Assembly (NCBI GenBank): GCA_002197995.1
Contig: NGZR01000003.1
Span: 4,216,001-4,280,000, forward strand
Origin: Gaeumannomyces sp. JS-464
Lineage: Eukaryota; Ascomycota; Sordariomycetes; Magnaporthales; Magnaporthaceae
DNA length: 64,000 nt
Direction of reading: 5' to 3'
Shown: positions 22,346 to 32,856 of the stretch, piece after piece
Position numbering within the stretch: position 1 is the stretch's first letter
Layout: every line of letters begins with the position of its first letter
Made by a program: the position numbers and the translations under genes
Notes under the pieces: model-generated
The model's database searches: none
What the model was told of the DNA's origin: nothing
What the model saw: the letters and a program-made list of their open reading frames with translations, nothing else

Positions 22346-22899
22346 GCAGCTTGAGGGCGTGATCAATACAAAATGGTTTTTTAGTTTTTTGACCCCCTGG
22401 CCGGTTTTTTGACCTGATTTAAGCTTAATTCTCGACGTGGAGATAACGCCCGGGGTAGCCCTGTGCCCGTTTATGTATATTTGGGCCTAATTTTCGGTGG
22501 ATTCCCATCGAAACGAAACATAGAACGTCTATCTATAAAAAGCAAAGGGCAAAGGTTCAAAATAAAAGCTATTCCCAAAAATAACAACGACCCGTGCAAC
22601 GCCGTGATCCAGGGTTAAAGCAGGCCGAAATAGCCTCACCTTTTGGCGGATTTAAAAGGCCTTTGGGGCCGGCGATAGGCTCGTTCGAAAGCCTAAAAGC
22701 CAGAGATTTTCGTAGTATATAAGGGGAAGCCTTTGGCAGTTCGGATTTAAGTATAAAAATAGTATTACAAAAATTAACCTACCTTACTTACATTACCTAT
22801 AACCCTTTTTTTTGCCTACCAACCCTACTTCCGCTACCATACCTCGTTAACTATCCTTTCGTATTCGGCGCCGGCGCCAAAAACGCGAAAATCGCGCCC

Positions 22900-23580
22900 T
22901 TTTTTTGCCCCCCTCGTTTCCCGTGCCTTTTGCCGGGGAAAAAAAGGATCCTCCAACCACCTAAATCACGCTAGGGACCCCGGCAACCTCGCCGGAAGGC
23001 CTGGGGGCCGACTTTTACGACCCTTTTAACAACCCGAAATCGCCCTTTCCGCCTTCCCGTGCACCTTCCATAGCCCCCTCCCTTGCCGCAGCCTCGCAAA
23101 CGACCCAAGGCACTTTTGTAAAGGGCTCCCAGGCTTCCTAAAAAGGCCGCAAACGGAACGACTGGACCGCTAATTAGCTTTTTGGCTTTCCTCGAGGCCT
23201 TCGCGGAGCCGGCCGGCAGGGGAAAATGAATCCGGCGATCGTTAGCTGGCAGCCCAAATGCTTTAAAAAGGTTGCAAAGGTTTTATTTAACTTGTAGCCC
23301 GGTATTCGGTGGTTAAAAAAGGTTAAAAACAAGTATAATAGCCTCCGGGCGCAGTATAAAAACTGGTTAAACTTTGGGAAGCGGTTAAGGGTTACCGTTA
23401 ATCCGGTTACGAGATTGTATCTCGCTAGCGATTAAGCTTAAAAAGCGTTTTTTGCGGTTCGGCTTACCGCCCGCTGGATGCGTAAAAGGCCTTTTTTCCG
23501 CCCGGACCTTTACGAGGCCGCCTTTGCAAGTAACTGGGCGACAAAGGAACAAATCGCTACGGCCGCCTAACGTTTAAAGG
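22900..23580 (+). pseudogene. Myb/SANT-like DNA-binding protein of Harbinger element, left copy
   Basis: A Pro/Ala-rich N-terminal part (PPSFPVPFAG...TPATSP-GLGADFY) is followed near 23,225-23,400 by NPAIVSWQPKCFKKVAKVLF, a stop, then IRWLKKVKNKYNSLRAQYKNW and LNFGKRLRV. The WLKKVKNKYNSLRAQYKNW block resembles the third helix of Myb/SANT-like (Myb_DNA-bind_3) proteins that accompany Harbinger transposases. Several in-frame TAA/TAG codons show that it is dead. Confidence 0.55.
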
Positions 23581-24879
23581 CTTCGCTAGGCGACGAGCAA
23601 GGTTCCCCAAGCCGGCAAGCCGTGGGAGGCCGCGGGAAACGTCCCTTTGGTAGGTCCGGGCATTTAACAGTAGCGGAAGCCCAATTGCACGTCGGAGATC
23701 GCCTTTTGGAGGCTACACGAACGTTGGCCCGGGCCGGATCCGGATCCGATTAAAACTTAACCCTTTTAAGTGCGAGGTTTTCCCTAGCCGGCCGGGCGCC
23801 TTATAAGCGTTGGCTAAAGCACGAGCTTTGGATATAAGCCGCAAAAGAATTGCGAAAGTACTTTTAGAACGATTTATCGGGCGAAATTAAGCGGAAATTA
23901 ATCCGAACTTTTAAAAAACGAAAGGATAGCTTACTAATGGTTAAACGACGTCGAGGATAAGGAGATAATAGTGAATTTAGTGCAAAGCGACGAGCTAAAC
24001 TTGTGGTAGCGATTAAAGCGGTTTAAATAAAGGTATTTTCGTAATCGGGCGGTTTATTTTGGTAAAATTATAAGGGAATGTTATTATTAATTTTTCTTTT
24101 GGATATCGTTAAAGTCGAGGGTTTAAATACTACGGAAATTACCATTAAGCAGGTTATTATAAATACCACCATTTGCTTTTAAATAAATAAAATTAACGTT
24201 AATCGGGCCGTAAGTTACGGCATTTAATTAGCTTCGAAAAGGCGATTAAAATGCATTAAGTCCCGATAAAAACAAACGCCGGAATTATCGCGAAAAATTA
24301 CCGCAAGTTAACCGGCAAAGCTCGAAGGGTGCCGTTTTTAAAATGCGATACCCATTTAAACCCAAAAAACTTATAGCATAAACGATCGCCACCCCATTTG
24401 TTACCTAAATGAGCAACGTTTACGCACGCCTAATACGATCTCTTAATTTAATCGCCGGCCGCCACTTTAATTTTTATTCGTTCTTTTTAAAAAAGGCACC
24501 ATTTAACTCGCTTTAACGAAAGCAATCGAACGCTACTTTTGGTGCATAAAACTAATCATTTTTTACTACGCTAAACTTATCGATCTTACTATAAAAACCA
24601 TTATTACGTCGTCGTTTTCGGCTAACTTCCTTTTTAAACCAATAACCTAATTAATAAGTTGTAACCTCCCTCCAATTGCTTTCGTTAAGGCGAGTTAAAC
24701 GCAAGTTACGGGGTTTTTTTACGAGCTTTATAAGCCTAGTAGTTGTCCCATAACCTATTAGCTATTAAAGCCCGGTATTAAATCCAAAACGCGGGCGTTA
24801 TGCCCATTTCCCGCCCTCGCTTTACAGCTTCCCTTTTAACCCGAGCTTTTTAAAGTGCATTTTTTCCATTAATTTTAGC

Positions 24880-25680
24880 TTATTTAAGGTTAAAATTAAA
24901 CGCTAAAAATGCTTTAGCTTTCTTTTTTAAAATAAAGTTATATAAGCCCGTAACGGCTAATATAATATTAACTTGTAAACGGATACGGTAATCGGGCGGC
25001 GTGCTTTTAATAATTTTCCAACGGCTTTTAAAATCGCTAAAGCACCTTTTAATAACAACACGCATTTTTGCATAGTGTAAGTTAAAAAGCTCGGCCGGGG
25101 TTTCCGGCCGGGTAAAGCTTTGTTTTTAAAGGTAATACCTCGTCGCGTTGTAAAAGGTAATTACCTCGGTGCCGAAAAAAAAGCTAGCATTCCTAAAGTA
25201 AAAATAACCTTCCGGGATTCGAAATCCGGCCTATTAAACCCGCTTAAGCAATTGGGAGTTATGTATAAAGCTTTTAGCGCTTGCTATAACGAAAACGAAC
25301 CGCTCGCCGTAATTTACGGCCGTTAAAACGTTTTGTGCGGTAGGCCTTTTTCGACTCCTTTATGCAACTCCCGCATTTGCATTAACTTTGGCGTTAATTA
25401 AAGTCCCGTTAACGGCTTCCAAGCACCCAGCAAAGGCCTCCCGAACCTCCCGACGTTTGCAATCGGGCCAAAAAACGTTGGAAACTTCCGGCAACGTTAT
25501 AAAAGCGGCGTAAAAGGCGATTATAACCTGCAGTACCTCGTGGAAGTTCCGGTGCGTTGTTCCCGGGCTGCGGCCAAAAAGGTGGGCCGCGATTTTAAAA
25601 AAAACACCCTGCCCATAAATGTATAAGAAAAAGGCCACTTTTTCGCTTAAAAAGGACGAGTTTTAACCCCGCAAGCGTTA
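24880..25680 (-). pseudogene. PIF/Harbinger DDE transposase relic, left copy
   Basis: Read on the minus strand from about 25,680: AFFLYIYGQGVFFKIAAHLFG, then THRNFHEVLQVI, then FAGCLEAVNGTLINAKV (the conserved catalytic-Asp block D-G-T-x-I has become N-G-T). A frame change leads to AQNVLTAVNYGERFVFVI. A further part ends in TRPETPAELFNLHYAKMRVVIKRCF and SRWKIIKSTPPDYRIRLQV, matching the family's ELFNLRHA-R-VIER-FG end block. Many stops lie between. The order and motifs identify the DDE_Tnp_4 type nuclease. It is inactive. Confidence 0.7.
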
Positions 25681-26174
25681 TATTCGTATTTAGCCAATCG
25701 CAAAAGCTATAAAAAGTGCTTTGCTTAATTCGGAAAAGGTGCCGGAAAGCCGGGGCAACTTTAAGTTTTTGCTAGTATTGGAAAAAAGTGTTACCGGAAA
25801 AGATCGCCGTATGCACGGTCCGTAAACCTCCGCTTACGCTTTTAAAAAATCCGGTAATGCAAATGGCTGTAATAACTTGCATATAAAAAAGGAAGATTTA
25901 GCGGGTTTTGCGCCGGCGTAACGCTTTAAAAGTAACGAGGGAGGTATTTATTGGATAAAGCAAAAAAAAGACGAGCTAAACAGTATATTTGGCGTGCTTA
26001 ACGGGCAAAAATTGCGGTTAAAATGAACGAGTTAACTTGTTACACTTTACTTTTTTTACTTAATCCGGATCCTTTTAATTTTTTATACCGGCAAGCCGGC
26101 CGGCCTTAACCTTCCCTTTTTAACCCTCCTTTTTTAACCTTTTTTAATTAAGGGTAACACGTGGTTTATAGGGC

Positions 26175-26616
26175 TTTTATTTACGCAACTTGTTAATTTG
26201 GTTAAAATGGTACTTTTAACGGGTTAAAAGCTATATTTATTAGGCTTTTTACCGGGATTCGGGCCTTTTTAGCTCGGATTCGCAAACCGGTTTTTAAGCG
26301 GTTTTTAAAAATAGTATAGTAAAAACTAAAAAACCATTTTATATTAATCACGCTTTAAAACAGCGGTTTAAGCTGTTTAAAAAGCCGTGCTTATTAATTT
26401 TTTGGAAAGATTAGCCCGTTTTATAATACGAAGGCTGCAAATGGTGAAAGTTAACGGAGGTAATTATATTAATTATTAAACGGTTAATTGCAATACATTA
26501 ATTTTTACTACAAATTGTGCGGCAAGCTATGTACTTTTACCCTTTTAGCTTATACTTTAGCTAACCCCCTTTATTAAATCCACCGATTTAACGTTTATTA
26601 TCTTTATAACCTTGTA
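26175..26616. repeat. Asymmetric centre of the palindrome
   Basis: The two arms stop matching at a TA on each side: CTTTTATTTA on the left (about 26,174) and TTGTAAATAAAAG on the right (about 26,616). Between them the left part (26,175-26,356) is a RIP-altered copy of 31,868-32,042. A piece near 26,588-26,616 resembles 31,837-31,868. The middle (26,357-26,587) is AT-rich and unmatched. Tandem GGTTAAAAAGGGA-type units lie just outside at 26,655-26,720. Confidence 0.5.
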
Positions 26617-27143
26617 AATAAAAGCTTTATAAACCACGTGTTACTTTTAATTAGGGAAAGTTAAAAAGGAAAGGTTAAAAAGGGAAGGTTAAAAAGGGAG
26701 GGTTAAAAAGGGAAGGTTAAAGCCGGCCGGCTTGCCGGTATAAAAAATCAAAAAAATCCGGATTAAGTAAAAAGAGTAAAGTGCAACAAGTTAACTCGTT
26801 CATTTTAACCGCAATTTTTACCCGTTAAGCACGCTAAATATACTGTTTAACTCGTTTTTTTTTGCTTTATCCAATAAATACCTCCCTCGTTACTTTTAAA
26901 GCGTTGCGCCGGCGCAAAGCCCGCTAAATCTTCCTTTTTTATATGCAAGTTATTACGGCCACTTGCATTACCGAATCCTTTAAAAGCGTAAGCGGAGGCT
27001 TACGAACCGTGCATACGGCGATCTTTTCCGGTAACACCTTTTTCCGATACTAGCAAAAACCCAAAGTTGCCCCGGCTTTTCGGCACTTTTTCCGGATTAA
27101 GCAAAGCACTTTTCATAGCTTTTACGACTGGCTAAATACGAAT

Positions 27144-27944
27144 ATAACGCTTGCGGGGTTAAAACTCGTCTTTTTAAGCGAAAAAGTGGCCTTTTTCCTA
27201 TACATTTGTAAGCAAGGTGTTTTTTTTAAAATCGCGGCCCACCTTTTTAGCCGCAGCCCGGGAACAACGCACCGGAACTTCCACGAGGTACTGCAGGTTA
27301 TAATCGCTTTCCACGCCGCTTTTATAACGTTGCCGGAAGTTTTCGACGTTTTTTAGCCCGATTGCAAACGTCGGGAGGTCCGGAAGGCCTTTGCTGGGTG
27401 CTTAAAAGCCGTTAACGGGACTTTAATTAACGCCAAAGTTAATGCAAATGCGGGAGTTGCATGGAGGAGTCGAAAAAAGCCTACCGCACAAAACGTTTTA
27501 GCGGCCGTAAATTACGGCGGGCGGTTCGTTTTCGTTATAGCAAGCGCTAAAAGCTTTATACACGACTTTTAATTGCTTAAACGGGCCTAATAGGCCGGAT
27601 TTCGAATCCCGGAAAGTTATTTTTACTTTGGGGATATTGGCTTTTTCTTCGGCACCGGGGTAATTACCTTTTACAACGCGACGAGGTATTACTTTTAAAA
27701 ACAAAGCTTTACCCGGCCGGAAACCCCGGCCGAGCTTTTTAACTTACATTATGCAAAAATGCGTATTGTTATTAAAAAGTGCTTCGGCGATTTTAAAAGC
27801 CGTTGGAAAATTATTAAAGGCACGCCGCTCGATTACCGTATCCGCTTACAAATTAATATTATGTTAGCCGTTACGAGCTTATATAACTTCATTTTAAAAA
27901 AAAAAGCTAAAGCATTTTTAACGTTTAATCTTAGCTTTAAATAA
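27144..27944 (+). pseudogene. PIF/Harbinger DDE transposase relic, right copy
   Basis: Mirror of the relic at 24,880-25,680. The best-preserved piece (27,759-27,944) reads MRIVIKKCFGDFKSRWKIIKG, then LDYRIRLQINIMLAVTSLYNFI, the C-terminal end block of the family with the LHNFI-like close. It keeps the Gly of RCFG that the left copy has changed to Ser. Upstream parts are broken by stops and frame changes. Inactive. Confidence 0.7.
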
Positions 27945-29239
27945 GCTAAAATTAATGGAAAAAATGCACTTTAAAAAGCTTGGGTTAAAAGGAAAGCTGT
28001 AAAGCAAAGGCGGGAAATGGGTATAACGCTCGCGTTTTAAATCCAATACCGGGCTTTAATAGCTAATAAGTTATAAAACGATTATTAGGCTTATAAAGCT
28101 CGTAAAAAAACCCCGTAACCTGCGTTTAACTCGCTTTAACGAAAGCAATCGGGGGGAGGTTACAGCTTATTAATTAGGTTATTGGTTTAAAAAAAAAGTT
28201 AGCCGAAAACGACGACGTAATAATGGTTTTTATAATAAGATCGATAAGTTTAACGTAGCAAAAAATAATTAGTTTTATGCACCAAAAGTAGCGTTTAATT
28301 ACCTTCGTTAAAGCGAGTTAAATAGTGCTTTTTTTTAAAAAAAACGGATAAAAATTAAAATGGCGGCCGGCGATTAAATTAAAAAATCGTATTAAGCGTG
28401 CGTAAACGTTACCCATTTGGGTAACAAATGGGGTGGCGATTGTTTATACTATAAGTTTTTTGGGTTTAAATGGGTATCGCACCCCAAAAACGGCACTTTT
28501 TAAGCTTTGCCGGTTAACTTGCGGTAATTTTTCGCGATGATTTCGGCGTTTATTCTTATCGGGACTTGGTGCATTTTAATCGCCTTTTCGAAGCTAATTA
28601 AATGCCGTAATTTACGGCCCGATTAACGTTAATTTTATTTATTTAAAAGCAAATGGTGGTATTTATAGTAACTTGCTTAATGGTAATCTCCGTAATATTT
28701 AAACCTTTAACTTTAACGATATCCAAAAAAAAGATTAACAATAACACTTTTTTATAATTCCATTAAAATAAGCCGCCCGATTACGAAAATACCTTTATTC
28801 GAACCGCTTTAATCGCTACCATAAGTCCAGCTCGTCGCTTTGCATTAAATTTACTATCATTTCCTTATTTTTAACGTCGCTTAACTATTAATAAGCTATC
28901 CCTTCGTCCTTTTTAAAAGTCCGGATTAACTTTCGCTTAATTTCGCCCGATAAGTCGTCCTAAAAGTACTTTCGCAATTCCTTTACGGTTTGTATTTAAA
29001 GCTTATGCTTTAGCTAACGCCTATAAAGCGCTTAGCCGGCTAAGGAAAACCTCGCACTTAAAAGGGTTAAATTTTAATTAAATCCGGATCCGGCCCGGGC
29101 TAACGTTCGTGCAGCTTTTAAAAGGTAATTTTTAACGTGCAACTGGGCCTCCGCTATTATTAAATGCCCGGACCTACTAAAAAGACGTTTCCCGCGGCCT
29201 CCCACGGCTTACCGGCTTAAAAAACCTTGCTCGTCGCTT

Positions 29240-29920
29240 AGCGAGGCCCTTAAGCGTTAAACGGCCGTAGCGATTTGTTCCCCTATCGCTTAGTTACTTG
29301 CAAAAGCGGCCTTGTAAAAGTCCGGGCGGAAAAAAAGCCTTTTGCGCATTTAGCGGGCGGTAAACCGGACCGCAAAAAACGCCTTCCAAGCTTAATCGCT
29401 AGCGAAATATAATCCTGTAACCGGATTAACGGTAACCTTTAACCGCTTTCCAAAGTTTAACTAATTTTTATATTGCGCCCGAAGGCTATTATACTTGTTT
29501 TTAACCCTTTTTAACCACCGGATACTGGGTTACAGGTTAAATAAAGCCTTTGCAACCTTTTTAAAGCATTTAGGCTGCCAGCTAGCGATCGCCGGATTTA
29601 TTTTCCCTTGCCGGCCGGCTTTTACGAGAGCTTCGAAAAAGGCCAAAAGCTGATTAGCGGTTTAGTCGTTCCGTTTGCGGCCTTTTTAAGAAGCTTGGAA
29701 GCCCCTTACGAAGGTGCTTTAGGTCGTTTGCGAGGTTGCGGCAAAAAAAGGGGCTATAAAAGGTGCACGAAAAGGCGGAGGGGGCGACTTCGGGTCGTTA
29801 AAAGGGTTGTAAAAGTCGGCTCCTAAGCCTTTCGGCGAGGTTGCCGGGGTCCCTAGCGTAATTTGGGTGGCCGAAGGATCCTCCTCCCCGGCAAAAGGCA
29901 CGGGAAACGAGGGGGGCAAA
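29240..29920 (-). pseudogene. Myb/SANT-like DNA-binding protein of Harbinger element, right copy
   Basis: Mirror of 22,900-23,580. On the minus strand its Pro-rich N-terminal part is open (PPSFPVPFAGEEDP, then TPATSPKGLGADFYNPFND; 29,919-29,719). The Myb/SANT-like helix region beyond it is broken. The left and right copies share the same layout, which supports one ancestral two-gene element. Confidence 0.5.
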
Positions 29921-30477
29921 AAAAGGGCGCGATTTTCGCGTTCCTAACGCCGGCGCCGGATACGGAAAGACAGTTAACGAGGCATGGTAGCGAAAGTAGG
30001 TTGGTAGGCAAAAAAGAGGTTGTAGGTAATGTAAGTAAAGTAGGTTAATTTTTGTAATACTATTTCTGTATTTAAATCCGAACTACTAAAAGCTTCCCTT
30101 TATATACTACGAAAATCTTTAGCTTTTGGGCTTTCGAACGAGCCTATCGCCGGCTTTAAAAGCCTTTTAAATCCGCCAAAAGGTGAGGCTATTCCGGCCT
30201 GTTTTAACCCTAATCACGGCGTTGCACGGGTCGTTATTATTTTTAGGAATAGCTTTTATTTTAAACCTTTGCCCTTTGCTTTTTATAAATAAACGTTCCA
30301 TGTTTCGTTTCGATGGGAATCCACCAAAAATTAGGCCCAAATATATATAAACGGGCACAGGGCTACCCCGGGCGTTATCTCCACGTCGAGAATTAAGCTT
30401 AAATTAGGTCAAAAAACCGGCTAAGGGGTTAAAAAACTAAAAAACCATTTTGTATTAATCACGCCCCTAAGCTGCAA

Positions 30478-31400
30478 AGGTGTTAATTTTTGCAAATTAT
30501 AGTGGTTTTCCAGCCAATCTTTCATATACCTCCATAGGTTTTTAATGGGGTTAAGGTTTGAACTATTAGGAGGCTAAAAAAACGTTATAATTTTAAGGTC
30601 CTTTAGCCACTCTTTGGTTATCCGTAACGAGTGTGCAAAAGCATTGTCTTGTTGGAAATACAAACGCGGACACCCTTGGGCTTCCAGCCAGTCAAAAACC
30701 AAAGGAATTATACGTCTGCAATACTCGGGGGCGTTAATACTTGTCTGGTTAGGCCAAAAGTAGCTTGGCCCTTTAACCCGGCCTGCAAACGAGCCCCAAA
30801 ACATGAACCCGTGGCCCTTTTGTTTTATTAGTGCAAAAGTAGCCGGATCCTCGCAGTCGTGCACTGTAATATATCGTTGGCCTTTTAAGGGTTGGTTGAA
30901 GTACCAGACCTCGTCGGACCAAAGGAAAGGGCCAAACCCGCCTTATATCCAATGCTCCTCTGTTGGATATCTCTCCAAGGCCCAATTCGCAAAGTTAACC
31001 CGTAATTGGCGCGTTTTGGGAGAAAAAGGGAGCTTAACACCTTGTCGCACTCGTTTATAATGCAGGGAAGCCATAAGAGAATGCATGGCAGTGGTGCCCC
31101 AATCCAGGAACCCAGGGACTAAATACCGGAGGTCAGCCCAGGGAATCTGGCGGTGGCGAGGGTCCTCGTGCAGGAACTCTTGCAGTGCACGTATTTGTTC
31201 CTCGGTGGCCTCTTTTCTAGGACCCGACTTGCCGGCCTTCCGCGGAGTAAGCGGTCCTTGACAGGCCCATTGAACCTGCCGGTAAGGTAACTCCAAGGGC
31301 CCGGGCAATCTCTGCATACGGCCAACGCGCGTATTCGTGAAGGGTACGTATCTTTATTTTGGTATCGCGATCGAGCTCTTTGGCACGTTGCCTGGGAGGG
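30478..31400 (-). pseudogene. Tc1/mariner-type DDE transposase relic
   Basis: On the minus strand an HTH-like start (RTLHEYARWPYAEIARALGV, about 31,340) is followed in another frame by ATEEQIRALQEFLHEDPRHRQ and LDWGTTAMHSLMASLHYKRV. LWSDEVWYFNQ carries the first catalytic Asp. GFMFWGSFAGRVKGP follows, then LYFQQDNAFAHS with the second Asp. A stop comes next, then PPNSSNLNPIKNLWRYMKDW, where the usual PPNSPDLNPIENLW has lost its acidic residues (D to N, E to K). Stops at EHWI* and ITFF* fit CAA-to-TAA and TGG-to-TAG. Less AT-rich than the palindrome, so RIP was milder. Its own inverted termini are not clear. Confidence 0.75.
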
Positions 31401-31429
31401 GTTGAGGGAGGCCCAACGGGAGGGCGGGT

Positions 31430-31690
31430 GGGAGGCGTCGAGGGTCGCGGAGGGAGGGCCGGTCGCGGAGGGAGGGCCGGTCGCGGAGGCAGGTAGGGTA
31501 CCCAGCGCGCGCGCGCGTCGGGAGTCGAACTTGGCGTCTGCCGGGCATGCAATTGAGAAGGCATTTGATTGAAGGTATCGCGGTGCAGATCGCCGGCGTT
31601 GGAGGGAGTTGATTGAAGGTATCGCGGTGCAGATTGCCGGCGTTGTTGAAGGGAATCGCGTGCGATTGAAGGTATCGCCGTGCAATTGGG
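31430..31690. repeat. Two tandem-repeat patches upstream of the Tc1-type transposase
   Basis: First patch (about 31,438-31,495): about three copies of a 19-bp GGTCGCGGAGGGAGGGCC unit. Second patch (about 31,560-31,690): three degenerate copies of a roughly 50-60 bp unit containing GATTGAAGGTATCGCGGTGC. These give repetitive, non-natural peptides in all frames and should not be annotated as protein. Confidence 0.6.
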
Positions 31691-31865
31691 CCGGGCCGGG
31701 GTCTCAAACGGTGGAATTCTATTGGGTTCCACGGCGTTTATGCGAATGGGCTCGTGGGTAGAGATACATTGATTTGATAGGTTTTTCTATGGGAAAAAAT
31801 GTAGCTGAATACGTGGCCTAATTAGGAAAGACCCACAAATTTAACGTTTATTATCCCTGTGACCC

Positions 31866-32042
31866 TGTACGCGACTCGTTGGCCTGGTCAAAATGGTACT
31901 TCTGGCGGGTTAAAAGCTATATTTATTAGGCTTTTTACCGGGATCCGGGCCCCCTGGCTCGGATCCGCAAACCGGTTTTCAAGCGGTTTTTGAAAATAGT
32001 ATGGTAAAAACTAAAAAACCATTTTGTATTGATCACGCCCTG
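31866..32042. mobile_element. Lone, weakly mutated element end
   Basis: About 175 bp matching 26,175-26,356 in the same orientation, but with many C and G kept where the other copy has T and A (for example GGCCTGGTCAAAATGG against ATTTGGTTAAAATGG). It ends in CCATTTTGTATTGATCACGC. It is the best guide to the unmutated terminus. Confidence 0.6.
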
Positions 32043-32856
32043 AATTATCGTGATCCAAGGCTAAATTCACTAGTTGGTTTCGGTATTCCATCAACTTCCA
32101 GAGAGACCACAAGCGGGAAATTGGGGCAAATTTCGAAGAAACTAATTGGATAGCACGGATCATGAAACAAACACGCTTTCTCAAGTTGCGAGTCTAGGAG
32201 GCATTGTGCTTTGCAGGCGAGGAGTTGGGTTCGTGTGAGATGTGACAGGAAATTTCCGTCACCCCTATCTAACAAAAACAGTCTTACCCTTTGAGTTTCT
32301 TGTCCGCTATGAAACGATTATGGTTCTTTCTCTCCTTTCTTTTTTTCTCTCTTTTTTTCTTCCTGGTCCTTGCTGCTTTATCCACTAGACCCGAGCTGAG
32401 CTTGCGCCGAGCGCGTGCCCAGTGGCCAATCACAGCAAACTGCACCAGATCGCTGTGCAGATACGAAGGATCTGGTGGGACGAAATGCTTTGTGGTCATC
32501 TCATCATCCGAGTGCTCACTCTCTAGGCGGGGAACGGATTCACAGCCGAAGGCCGAGCCAGTTGTATTTCGAGTGGATTCGTTCGAACGGGACCTTAATA
32601 CAAGCGGTACCAAACACGGCCGCATTGTGGAACTGCAACCGTACAATGCTGGGTAAGGAGTTTTTAGCCAAAGCACATTGCTTTCTTGGTCACACACCAC
32701 GTTCCGCTCGCATACCCGCTTCGCAGTGGGATGACGTTGAGGAGGAAGGGAGCCGGCCACAGCCGGCCACCTGTCTGTCCTGCGTCGAACAGTGGCTTTT
32801 CGGGTGGAAGAAGTGGATTATGGAATAATAAACATTAAATCCATATTAAGTCGAGG
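32043..32856. other. Right flank of the transposon complex, no firm gene
   Basis: A minus-strand open frame of 158 codons (32,760-32,284) ends in a Lys/Arg-rich run. A second of 76 codons follows to 32,045. Neither has a known domain, and the join between them needs an implausibly short intron. They may be remnants of the gene interrupted by the complex, or chance frames. Confidence 0.35.

Larger units (their letters stand above)
22346..26356 (-). mobile_element. Harbinger-like element copy 1 (left palindrome arm plus right end)
   Basis: About 4.0 kb, bounded by GGGCGTGATCAATACAAA at the left end and its RIP-altered reverse complement at 26,325-26,356. The terminal similarity runs about 35 bp (to TTTTTTAGTTTTT), then the two ends diverge. 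It carries a Myb/SANT-like relic on the plus strand (22.9-23.6 kb) and a DDE transposase relic on the minus strand (24.9-25.7 kb), so the two genes converge. This two-gene layout is typical of PIF/Harbinger elements. Target-site duplications are not evident. Confidence 0.65.
26617..30471 (+). mobile_element. Harbinger-like element copy 2 (right palindrome arm, inverted)
   Basis: Reverse-complement copy of the left arm. Matching features sum to 52,824 (for example 25,120-25,326 with 27,498-27,704, and 24,880-25,065 with 27,759-27,944), so the mirror point is near 26,412. The arm ends at 30,430-30,471 with the same terminus as 22,346-22,390. The inner end of this copy is cut at a TA near 26,616 and lacks the second terminus. 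The two copies differ by scattered transitions, as expected when RIP acts on duplicated DNA. Confidence 0.65.
22346..32042. mobile_element. RIP-mutated transposon complex, 9.7 kb
   Basis: AT content rises sharply here and real open frames vanish. The block starts with GCAGCTTGAGGGCGTGATC (22,346) and ends with the reverse complement of the same terminus (GATCACGCCCT, to 32,042). Internal copies of the terminus sit near 26,356 and 30,471. Inside are two inverted Harbinger-like copies, a Tc1-type transposase relic and a lone element end. Stop codons in the relics are those produced by C-to-T or G-to-A changes. RIP is known from many Sordariomycetes; assigning it here rests on composition and stop type, not on a computed index. 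Confidence 0.85.

Noticed and set aside
22346..32042. Giant Starship-type element carrying cargo
   Set aside because: No tyrosine recombinase (DUF3435) or cargo gene is visible; the block contains only small DNA-transposon relics.
32284..32760. Minus-strand 158-codon frame ending in a Lys/Arg run
   Set aside because: The basic end is encoded by a CTTT-rich simple-sequence tract; no homologue recognised. Kept only as a flank note.
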